The position numbers and the translations under genes were made by a program. Positions 9,409 to 17,508 of a stretch of 64,000 bases of DNA are shown one piece after another. Origin of the DNA: Polaribacter glomeratus (GTDB lineage: Bacteria > Bacteroidota > Bacteroidia > Flavobacteriales > Flavobacteriaceae); NCBI RefSeq assembly GCF_002954665.1, contig NZ_MSCM01000001.1, forward strand, positions 633,761-697,760, given 5' to 3'. How positions within the stretch are numbered: the first letter of the stretch is position 1; each line of letters opens with the position of its first letter. The notes under the pieces were generated by a model. It had not been told where the DNA came from and ran no database searches. It saw only the letters and a program-made list of their open reading frames with translations.

Positions 9409-12400
9409 ATGGCATTTAAATCAACTCATAAAGTTACTGGAGATTTAGTAACTATCGAAAACGAATCTTACTACAAAATTTCTAATAGCCACACAATGCG
9501 TCCTTTTTTTATGACCATTGTTTCAGACTCTAATCATTGGATGTTTATTTCAAGCAATGGAGGCTTAACTGCTGGTAGAAAAAATGCAGAATATGCGATT
9601 TTTCCATATTATACCGATGATAAAATTACTGAACTAGCAGAAACAACTGGTTGTAAATCTATTTTTAGAGTTCAAAAAAATAATAAGACGTTGCTATGGG
9701 AACCTTTTTCTGAAAGGCAAGCAGGAACGTATTCAATAGTTAGAAATCTTTATAAAAATGAATTCGGAAATAAAATTATTTTTGAAGAAATTAATGAAGA
9801 TTTAGGACTTACTTTTAAATATCAATGGAATTCTAGCGATCAATTTGGCTTTGTTAGAAAAGCAACGTTGGTAAACAATTCTGATGAAAACTTAGATATT
9901 TCTGTTTTAGACGGATTTCAAGACATTATTCCTTACGGAGTAAGTTCAGACTTGCAAGGTATTAGAAGTAATTTAGTAGATGCTTATAAAAAATGTGAAT
10001 TAGAAGCAGATTCCGGTTTAGGTATTTTTGCTTTAAGTGCAATTATTGTTGATAAAGCAGAACCAAGTGAAGCTTTAAAAGCAAATTTAGTTTGGTCTTT
10101 AGGATTTAAAAACCCTACGTATTTATTATCTTCTTTGCAACTAAATAATTTTAGAAGAGGCTTAAAATTGGTGCAAGAAGTAGATATTAAAGCAGAAAAA
10201 GGAGCTTATTTTTTAAATGCTGATATTCAATTATCTTCCAAACAACAAAAGTCTTGGTTACAAGTTGCAAACGTAAATCAAACAGTTTCTGATGTTATTC
10301 AAATTTCAGAATTAATCAAAAATGATGCAGGTTTAGAAAAACTTTTAGAAGACAGCATCGAAGCCGGAACTAAAAAATTAATCAAATTAGCCGCTGCTTC
10401 AGATGGATTGCAACTTTCTAACGATCCATTAATCAATACAAGACACTTTTCAAATACACTTTTCAATATTATGAGAGGTGGTATTTTTGATGACAATTAT
10501 ACTATTGAAAAAGAAGATTTTACAACTTATTTATCAAAAGCAAACAAACCCTTATTTGCAACTAAAAAAGAATCTTTAAAAAATTTACCAGAAAAATTCA
10601 CGCTAGATTTTATTAAAAATTTAGCTGAAAAAGATGCCGATAAAGATTTTAAAAGATTGTGCTTAGAATATTTACCACTAAAATTTAGTAGAAGACATGG
10701 AGATCCAAGTAGACCATGGAACAAGTTTTCAATCAATACAAAAAGTGATGTTGATGGCTCTAAAATTTTAGATTATGAAGGAAACTGGAGAGACATTTTT
10801 CAAAATTGGGAAGCATTAGCACATTCATATCCTCAGTTTATTGAGAGTATGATTCATAAATTTTTAAACGCAACTACTTTTGAAGGTTACAATCCTTACA
10901 GGGTTACAAAAGGTGGCTTTGATTGGGAAGTAATCGAAGAGCACGATCCTTGGTCTTACATAGGCTATTGGGGCGATCATCAAGTAATTTATTTGTTGAA
11001 ATTTTTAGAGTTTATAGAAAAACATTATCCGTCTAAATTAGCAGACTTATTTACAGACGAAGTTTTTGTGTATGCAAATGTGCCATACAAAATAAAATCG
11101 TACGCAGATATTTTAAAGAATTCAAAAGATACCATCGATTTTGACCATAGTTTAAATGCAAAGATTGATGAAAGAAGAGCAAAAATTGGTGCTGATGGTT
11201 CTTTATTAACAGATAAAAATAACAACGTTTACAAAGTAAATTTAATAGAAAAACTGTTAGTTACTGTTTTGGCAAAAGTATCAAACTTTATTCCTGAAGG
11301 CGGAATTTGGTTAAACACACAACGACCAGAATGGAATGACGCAAACAATGCTTTAGTTGGTAATGGCGTTTCTATGGTTACTTTAAATTACCTAAGAAGA
11401 TTTATTAATTTCTTTGAAGAAATTGTAGAAAAATCAGATTTAGAAACAGTAGATCTTTCGAATGAAGTTGCTTTCTTGTTTTCTGATATTTTAAAGACCT
11501 TGTATTCAAATACAGGTATTTTATCGGGTAAAGTATCCGATAAAGATAGAAAAACGGTGTTAGACGGTTTAGGAAATCCTGCAAGTGAATACAGAGAATT
11601 TATTTACGAAAACGGATTTACAGCTAAAAAATCATCTGTAACAAAAGCGTCTTTATTACACTTTTTTGAAATCACTAAAAAATATTTAGACCATAGTATT
11701 AGAGCAAATAAGCGTCAAGACAATATGTATCATGCATATAATTTAATGACGATTAACAATACAGACGAAGTTTCTATTTCTTATTTATCAGAAATGTTAG
11801 AAGGTCAAGTTGCGGCATTAAGCTCTGGTTATTTATCACCAAACCAAGCACTTGATTTATTAGACGGATTAAAAGCATCTGCATTATTTAGAGCAGACCA
11901 ATATAGTTACATTTTATATCCGAATAAAAATTTACCAAGATTTACGAAGAAGAATAATATAGCATCAGAAAAAGTTGAAAATTCTAAATTATTGCAACAA
12001 CTTATTCAAGATGGAAATAAGCAAGTAGTTGAAAAAGACGTTTTAGGAAATTATCATTTTAACGGAGGTTTCAACAATGCAAATAGTGTAAAAGCTGCTT
12101 TAGAAAATTTATCGGAAGGATATAAAGACTTAGTAGCAAAAGAATCTAAATACGTTTTACAGGTTTTTGAAGAAATTTTTGATCACAAATCTTTTACAGG
12201 TCGCTCAGGAACTTTCTTTGGTTTTGAAGGCTTAGGCTCTATTTATTGGCACATGGTTTCTAAACTGTTATTAGCAGTACAAGAAAACTGTTTATTAGCC
12301 GTAAATACAGGAGCAAGTGAACTTGTAATTGGTAAATTATTAGACCATTATTACGAAATAAATGCAGGAATTGGAGTACATAAATCACCAGAATTATATG

Positions 12401-12834
12401 GTGCTTTTCCTACGGATGCATATTCGCATACACCAGCAACAAAAGGAGCACAACAACCAGGAATGACAGGTCAAGTAAAAGAAGATTTGTTAAGTAGATT
12501 TGGTGAGTTAGGTGTTTTTGTTGAAAATGGTAAAGTTGTTTTTATGCCAAGATTATTAAAAAAATCAGAATTTTTAAATGCGCCCAAAGTATTTGATTAT
12601 ATAGACACTAACAATGAGAAACATCAATTAAATATTGAGAAAGATCAAATGTGTTATACCTATTGTCAAGTGCCAATTATTTATAGTTTATCAAACAAAA
12701 TTGGTGTAGAAGTTCTTTTTAATGATGGCTCAAAAACAAATTTTGATAGCTTGACTTTAGATGCTGAAACAAGTACAAAAATGTTTAACAGAACAAACAA
12801 AATTAACCATATAATAGTATCAATTATTAAATAA
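9409..12834 (+). CDS. GH149-type beta-1,3-oligoglucan phosphorylase
   Basis: 1141 residues with no signal peptide, so cytoplasmic. Early residues match the GH149/GH94-like clan (NSHTMRPFFMTIVSDSNHWMFISS, GGLTAGRKNAEYAIFPYYTDDK). A helical-barrel core contains RPEWNDANNALVGNG, where D644 is the likely general acid, by analogy with the DWND motif of GH94. The length fits GH149 (over 1000) better than GH94 (about 800). The reaction would release glucose 1-phosphate from beta-1,3-glucooligosaccharides using phosphate, saving ATP. Family assignment is by recognition; substrate is inferred from the laminarin operon. Confidence 0.82.
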   Translation: MAFKSTHKVTGDLVTIENESYYKISNSHTMRPFFMTIVSDSNHWMFISSNGGLTAGRKNAEYAIFPYYTDDKITELAETTGCKSIFRVQKNNKTLLWEPFSERQAGTYSIVRNLYKNEFGNKIIFEEINEDLGLTFKYQWNSSDQFGFVRKATLVNNSDENLDISVLDGFQDIIPYGVSSDLQGIRSNLVDAYKKCELEADSGLGIFALSAIIVDKAEPSEALKANLVWSLGFKNPTYLLSSLQLNNFRRGLKLVQEVDIKAEKGAYFLNADIQLSSKQQKSWLQVANVNQTVSDVIQISELIKNDAGLEKLLEDSIEAGTKKLIKLAAASDGLQLSNDPLINTRHFSNTLFNIMRGGIFDDNYTIEKEDFTTYLSKANKPLFATKKESLKNLPEKFTLDFIKNLAEKDADKDFKRLCLEYLPLKFSRRHGDPSRPWNKFSINTKSDVDGSKILDYEGNWRDIFQNWEALAHSYPQFIESMIHKFLNATTFEGYNPYRVTKGGFDWEVIEEHDPWSYIGYWGDHQVIYLLKFLEFIEKHYPSKLADLFTDEVFVYANVPYKIKSYADILKNSKDTIDFDHSLNAKIDERRAKIGADGSLLTDKNNNVYKVNLIEKLLVTVLAKVSNFIPEGGIWLNTQRPEWNDANNALVGNGVSMVTLNYLRRFINFFEEIVEKSDLETVDLSNEVAFLFSDILKTLYSNTGILSGKVSDKDRKTVLDGLGNPASEYREFIYENGFTAKKSSVTKASLLHFFEITKKYLDHSIRANKRQDNMYHAYNLMTINNTDEVSISYLSEMLEGQVAALSSGYLSPNQALDLLDGLKASALFRADQYSYILYPNKNLPRFTKKNNIASEKVENSKLLQQLIQDGNKQVVEKDVLGNYHFNGGFNNANSVKAALENLSEGYKDLVAKESKYVLQVFEEIFDHKSFTGRSGTFFGFEGLGSIYWHMVSKLLLAVQENCLLAVNTGASELVIGKLLDHYYEINAGIGVHKSPELYGAFPTDAYSHTPATKGAQQPGMTGQVKEDLLSRFGELGVFVENGKVVFMPRLLKKSEFLNAPKVFDYIDTNNEKHQLNIEKDQMCYTYCQVPIIYSLSNKIGVEVLFNDGSKTNFDSLTLDAETSTKMFNRTNKINHIIVSIIK

Positions 12835-12839
12835 AGTTG

Positions 12840-14642
12840 ATGAAAAGCCGCAATATAATTTACATCATTTGTTGCTTATCGTTAATAGGAATTATCGCGA
12901 ATGGTAAAATGAAAAAAAGTAAAGAAGCTCAAATAGAACAGAAAGTAGATTCTCTTTTAAAGTTAATGACTTTAGAAGAGAAAATTGGACAAATGTCTCA
13001 AATAAGACATTTTGAAGAGGCTGCTGATGAACATATTACTTCTAAATTTATAGGTTCAGTTATTCATACACAAGGGCCAAATCCGGGAAAAACAGCTTTA
13101 GATTGGCAAAAAAGGTTTGTAGAACTTCAAAAGAAAGCGCTTTCTACAAGATTAGGCATTCCTTTATTATTTGCAGTTGATGCTGTTCATGGTCAAAATA
13201 CTTTTGAAGGCGCTACTATTTTTCCGCATAATATTGGTTTAGGCGCAACAGGAAATGAAAAATTAGTTGAAGAAATTGCAAAAATTACGGCAATAGAAAG
13301 TCAGGCAACCGGTTTTAACTGGGTTTTTTCGCCTTGTATTGCAATTCCGTTTAATGAAAAATGGGGCCGCGTTTATGAAGCATTTTCAGAAAGCACAGAA
13401 CTTACAGAAAAGTTAACAAAAGCTGCTGTAAAAGGACTTCAAGGAAATTTAGCGGATGCAACAACTGTAATGGCAACTGCCAAACATTTTATTGGTGATG
13501 GTGCTACTGATTTTGGGGTTGAAGGAGGAGAAACTTCTTTATCATCTGTAGAAATTAAAGAACGTTTGTTGGCACCTTATAAAGTAGCCGTTAAAGAAAA
13601 TGTTGGTGCTGTTATGGCATCATTTAATACAATTTCGGGTATTTCTATGCATGCTCACAAAGCGCTAATTACCGATACTTTAAAAGTTGGGATGAACTTT
13701 GACGGAATTGTAGTTTCTGATTGGAAAGCCTATTCTCGTTTTGGAGAAAATGATATTGTAAATGCTGGTATAGACGTTATTATGGCGGTTGATGGCGATT
13801 TAGAACTTTTTCAGAATGGCTTAAAAGAAGGCGTTAAAAATAATTCAGTTTCTATGTTTAGAATTGATGACGCAGTAAGAAGAATTCTACGTCAAAAATT
13901 TAAATTAGGCTTGTTTGAAAACCCTTTTCCGGATACCACTTTAGTGGCTAAAATAGGTAGTAAAGAGCATAGAAAAGTTGCAAAACAAGCAGTTAGAGAG
14001 TCTTTAGTTTTGTTAAAAAACAAGAATGCTATTTTGCCTTTATCCAAAGAAACAAAGAAAATTGTGGTGGTTGGTGAACATGCAAATTCTTCTGGATTAC
14101 AATCTGGTGGTTGGACTGTAAATTGGCAAGGAACACAAAAAAATTATAAAGGAGCAACTACTATTTTAAACGGAATTAAAAAACTAGCAAAAGGAACTGT
14201 AGTTTATGATAAGGATGCTACTCAAAATCATTTTGATGCAGATGTAGCAATCATTGTTGTTGGCGAAAATCCGTACGCAGAATTCTTTGGAGATATTGGT
14301 CACGAGTCAAATACGTTGCAATTAACATTAACAGAAGCGCATCAAAAGTATCTAAAAACGTATCAAGAAAAAGGGATTAAAACAATTGTTGTTTTAGTTT
14401 CTGGCAGACCTTTAGTGGTTACAAAACAAATACAAAATTCGGATGCGTTTATTGCAGCTTGGTTAGTAGGATCTGAAGGTAAAGGTGTTGCAGAAGTGCT
14501 TTTTGGAGAATATAATTTCTCTGGAAAACTGCCCCATTCTTGGCCAAAATCCGTAGAAGATTTTAAAGGAAAATACGGTCCAAATTTTTGGGACGACTCA
14601 ATAAAACCATTATATCCTATCGGATATGGTTTAAAATATTAA
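12840..14642 (+). CDS. GH3 beta-glucosidase
   Basis: 600 residues from the ATG at 12840; a TTG codon directly before it is a less likely start. A hydrophobic N-terminus (IIYIICCLSLIGIIANG) suggests export to the periplasm. The GH3 N-domain has MTLEEKIGQMSQ, AVDAVHGQN, ATAKHFIGDGAT and GIVVSDW with nucleophile D294; the alpha/beta sandwich domain contains RESLVLLKNKNAILPL and ENPYAEFFGDIG, and the protein ends KPLYPIGYGLKY. It starts 5 bp after the phosphorylase gene. It probably removes glucose from the non-reducing end of laminari-oligosaccharides. The fibronectin-like C-terminal domain of longer GH3 enzymes is absent. Confidence 0.92.
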   Translation: MKSRNIIYIICCLSLIGIIANGKMKKSKEAQIEQKVDSLLKLMTLEEKIGQMSQIRHFEEAADEHITSKFIGSVIHTQGPNPGKTALDWQKRFVELQKKALSTRLGIPLLFAVDAVHGQNTFEGATIFPHNIGLGATGNEKLVEEIAKITAIESQATGFNWVFSPCIAIPFNEKWGRVYEAFSESTELTEKLTKAAVKGLQGNLADATTVMATAKHFIGDGATDFGVEGGETSLSSVEIKERLLAPYKVAVKENVGAVMASFNTISGISMHAHKALITDTLKVGMNFDGIVVSDWKAYSRFGENDIVNAGIDVIMAVDGDLELFQNGLKEGVKNNSVSMFRIDDAVRRILRQKFKLGLFENPFPDTTLVAKIGSKEHRKVAKQAVRESLVLLKNKNAILPLSKETKKIVVVGEHANSSGLQSGGWTVNWQGTQKNYKGATTILNGIKKLAKGTVVYDKDATQNHFDADVAIIVVGENPYAEFFGDIGHESNTLQLTLTEAHQKYLKTYQEKGIKTIVVLVSGRPLVVTKQIQNSDAFIAAWLVGSEGKGVAEVLFGEYNFSGKLPHSWPKSVEDFKGKYGPNFWDDSIKPLYPIGYGLKY

Positions 14643-14683
14643 GAAAAAAAGAAGCAAGAACAATTAGTATCAATATAAAAAAT

Positions 14684-15973
14684 ATGAAATCAAATTTTAA
14701 ATTATTAGTTACGATTTTAGTTTTAAGTATTGGTTTTGCATGCAGTTCTAAAAAAGTGAACACAACAGTAGTAAAGGAAGAACGAAAAAAAGAAATGACA
14801 GCAGCCAAAATTTTAGGAAATCCAGATTATTTAGCAATTTCTTACGGAGGATATAGAGAGAAGTCAAGAGAAGACAATCAACCTACAATTCCGCAATTAA
14901 AAGAAGACTTAAAGTTGATGCACGCTATGGGCATTCGCATTATTAGAACCTATAATGTACAACCAAAATTACCACATGCAGCAAATGTGCTAGAAGCAAT
15001 TCATCAGCTTAAAAATGAAGATGCAAGTTTTGAAATGTACGTAATGTTAGGTGCTTGGATAGATTGCTTAAATGCATGGACAGATAAAGCACCAAATCAT
15101 GAAGTAGAAAGTGCACAGAACGAGGGCGAAATTGCTAGAGCCGTTGCTTTGGCAAATAAATATCCAGACATTGTAAAAGTAATTGCCGTTGGTAATGAAG
15201 CGATGGTAAGATGGGCTGCAAGTTATTTTGTAAGACCAAATATTATTTTAAAATGGGTAAATCATTTGCAAAAATTAAAGAAAGAAAATAAACTTTCTAA
15301 AGATTTATGGATTACTTGTTCAGATGATTTTGCCTCTTGGGGTGGAGGAGATGAAAGTTATAGAGTTAAGGATTTAGAAGACATTATAAAAGCGGTAGAT
15401 TATGTTTCTATGCATACCTATCCGTATCACAACTCACATTACAGCCCAGATTTTTGGAAAGTTCCAAAATACGAGCAAAAGTTATCAAAAAAAGATAAAG
15501 TAAATTCGGCAATGAATCGCGCTTTAAATTTTGCTAAGAATCAATATTACAATGTTTCAGAATATGTAAAAAGTATCGATTCTACAAAAACGATTCATAT
15601 TGGCGAAACCGGTTGGGCAACTATTTCTGATGGTCATTATGGCAAGGATGGTTCTAGAGCAACCGATGAATATAAGCAAGGATTGTATTATAATCTTTTA
15701 AGAGAATGGACGAACAAAGAAGGAATTTCATGTTTTTATTTTGAAGCTTTTGATGAACAATGGAAAGATGCTCAAAATGCACAAGGTTCAGAAAATCATT
15801 TTGGATTATTTACCCTAAAAGGAGAAGCTAAATTTCCTATTTGGAACTTAGTTGATGAAGGCGTTTTTAAGGATTTAAAAAGAGGCGGTAACCCAATTAT
15901 TAAAACATTTAATGGAAAAAAAGATGCTTTAATGAAAACAGTTTTAATACCAAATACAGAGTATCCAAAATAA
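14684..15973 (+). CDS. GH17 family beta-1,3-glucan hydrolase lipoprotein
   Basis: 429 residues from the ATG at 14684, chosen because it gives a clean lipoprotein signal (LSIGFACSS); the longer frame from 14588 overlaps the GH3 gene. A (beta/alpha)8 barrel carries GIRIIRTYNVQ, VIAVGNEAMVRW with acid/base E172, YVSMHTYPYHN and HIGETGWAT with nucleophile E308, all GH17 hallmarks. It should cut unbranched beta-1,3-glucan from the membrane-facing side. Distinct from the two downstream GH17 domains, which lack a signal. It lies between GH3 and GH30 genes with short gaps (41 and 7 bp). Confidence 0.87.
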   Translation: MKSNFKLLVTILVLSIGFACSSKKVNTTVVKEERKKEMTAAKILGNPDYLAISYGGYREKSREDNQPTIPQLKEDLKLMHAMGIRIIRTYNVQPKLPHAANVLEAIHQLKNEDASFEMYVMLGAWIDCLNAWTDKAPNHEVESAQNEGEIARAVALANKYPDIVKVIAVGNEAMVRWAASYFVRPNIILKWVNHLQKLKKENKLSKDLWITCSDDFASWGGGDESYRVKDLEDIIKAVDYVSMHTYPYHNSHYSPDFWKVPKYEQKLSKKDKVNSAMNRALNFAKNQYYNVSEYVKSIDSTKTIHIGETGWATISDGHYGKDGSRATDEYKQGLYYNLLREWTNKEGISCFYFEAFDEQWKDAQNAQGSENHFGLFTLKGEAKFPIWNLVDEGVFKDLKRGGNPIIKTFNGKKDALMKTVLIPNTEYPK

Positions 15974-15980
15974 TTAATTA

Positions 15981-17477
15981 ATGAAAATTACAAAATATTT
16001 TTTCTATTCATTTTTATCATTTATGATTATAAGTTGCGAACCTAAACAAGAAGTATTAGTTGTAGAAGTTTTTGAAACGTCTGCTAATGGCAATAATTTA
16101 ACCAAATTAGAAAATTTTTCTTCGGATGAAAATCAAGAAAACACCATTCAAATTAAATTATTACCAGAACAAAAACGACAAAAAATAACTGGCTTTGGGG
16201 GTTCTTTTACAGAATCATCGGCGTATTTATTAAATAATATCAGTAAAAAAAATAGAGATAGTATTATTGAAGCTTATTTTGGTGAAAGTGGTGCAAAGTA
16301 TTCTTTAACAAGAACGCACATGAATTCTTGCGACTTTTCTTTAAGTCAATATTCGTATGCGCCCGTTAAAGACGACAAAGAACTCGTGCATTTTTCTGTT
16401 GATGAGGATAAAGATGACATCATTCCGTTTATAAAAGATGCAATGAAAGTGTCTAAAGACGGCTTTAAAATTTTAGCATCACCTTGGACGGCTTCTCCTT
16501 GGATGAAGGATAATAAGAGTTGGTTAGGAGGAAAGTTATTACCCGAATATTATGATACTTGGGCATTATTTTTCTCTAAATATGTGTCAGCGTATAATGC
16601 AGAAGGTATTGATATTTGGGGGGTTACAGTAGAAAATGAGCCTTTAGGAAACGATAAGAATTGGGAAAGTATGCATTACACACCTGATGAAATGACCAAT
16701 TTTGTACAGCATCATTTAGGACCTAAATTAGAGGCAGATTATCCTAAGGTAAAAATATTAGGCTATGATCAAAATAGAGAGCATTTAGATGAGTGGGTAG
16801 ATTCCATGTATAAAAATGAGGAAACTTCAAAATATTTTGACGGTACAGCTATTCATTGGTATGCAAGTACTTATGATTATTTTCCAGAACAATTACAATA
16901 CGCTCACAACAAAGCACCAAATAAATATTTAATTCAATCAGAAGCTTGTGTAGATTCAGAAGTACCAAAATGGAAAGATGATGCTTGGTATTGGAAAAAA
17001 GAAGCTACAGATTGGGGTTGGGATTGGGCACCAGAAAAAGACAAGTATTTACATCCAAAGTACGCGCCAGTAAACAGATATGCAAGAGATATTATTGGTT
17101 GTTTAAACAACTATGTAGATGGTTGGATAGATTGGAATATGGTTTTAGACACACAAGGAGGCCCAAACTGGTTTAAAAATTGGTGTGTTGCACCGGTTAT
17201 TGTAGATCCAATAAAAGACGAAGTTTATTTTACACCAATTTATTACACACTTTCTCATTTTAGTAGGTTTATAAGACCTGAGGCAAGTATTATTTCTCTA
17301 GAAAATTCGGACAAAGAATTAATGGTAACAGCCGCAAAAAATACGGATGGATCAATTGCAGTAGTTGTCTTTAATGAAGGCGAAAAAGCAAAAAATATAA
17401 ATTTAATTTTAGATCAAAAAAGCATAAATATAGCAATACAAGGGCAAGCAATACAAACGATTGTAATTGCTAATTAA
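15981..17477 (+). CDS. GH30 family glucosidase lipoprotein
   Basis: 498 residues. Lipobox FMIISC. The GH30 barrel starts at KITGFGGSFTESSAY; acid/base E220 lies in VENEP and nucleophile E321 in IQSEACVD. A C-terminal side beta-domain contains AVVVFNEGEKAKNI. In marine Bacteroidetes, GH30 enzymes from laminarin loci remove beta-1,6-linked glucose side chains, letting GH17 cut the main chain; that is established for relatives (Formosa FaGH30) and inferred here. The gene starts 7 bp after GH17, supporting joint debranching and depolymerisation. Confidence 0.9.
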   Translation: MKITKYFFYSFLSFMIISCEPKQEVLVVEVFETSANGNNLTKLENFSSDENQENTIQIKLLPEQKRQKITGFGGSFTESSAYLLNNISKKNRDSIIEAYFGESGAKYSLTRTHMNSCDFSLSQYSYAPVKDDKELVHFSVDEDKDDIIPFIKDAMKVSKDGFKILASPWTASPWMKDNKSWLGGKLLPEYYDTWALFFSKYVSAYNAEGIDIWGVTVENEPLGNDKNWESMHYTPDEMTNFVQHHLGPKLEADYPKVKILGYDQNREHLDEWVDSMYKNEETSKYFDGTAIHWYASTYDYFPEQLQYAHNKAPNKYLIQSEACVDSEVPKWKDDAWYWKKEATDWGWDWAPEKDKYLHPKYAPVNRYARDIIGCLNNYVDGWIDWNMVLDTQGGPNWFKNWCVAPVIVDPIKDEVYFTPIYYTLSHFSRFIRPEASIISLENSDKELMVTAAKNTDGSIAVVVFNEGEKAKNINLILDQKSINIAIQGQAIQTIVIAN

Positions 17478-17508
17478 AAAATAAATCAACTAAAAAACCA
17501 ATAAAAAT

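Noticed and set aside
14588..14683. N-terminal extension of the GH17 lipoprotein
   Set aside because: It overlaps the end of the GH3 gene and would bury the lipoprotein signal behind 32 charged residues.
16985..17176. Plus-strand open frame of 63 codons inside the GH30 gene
   Set aside because: It overlaps conserved GH30 sequence in another frame, has no start context or family motif, and is a by-product of the GH30 codons.
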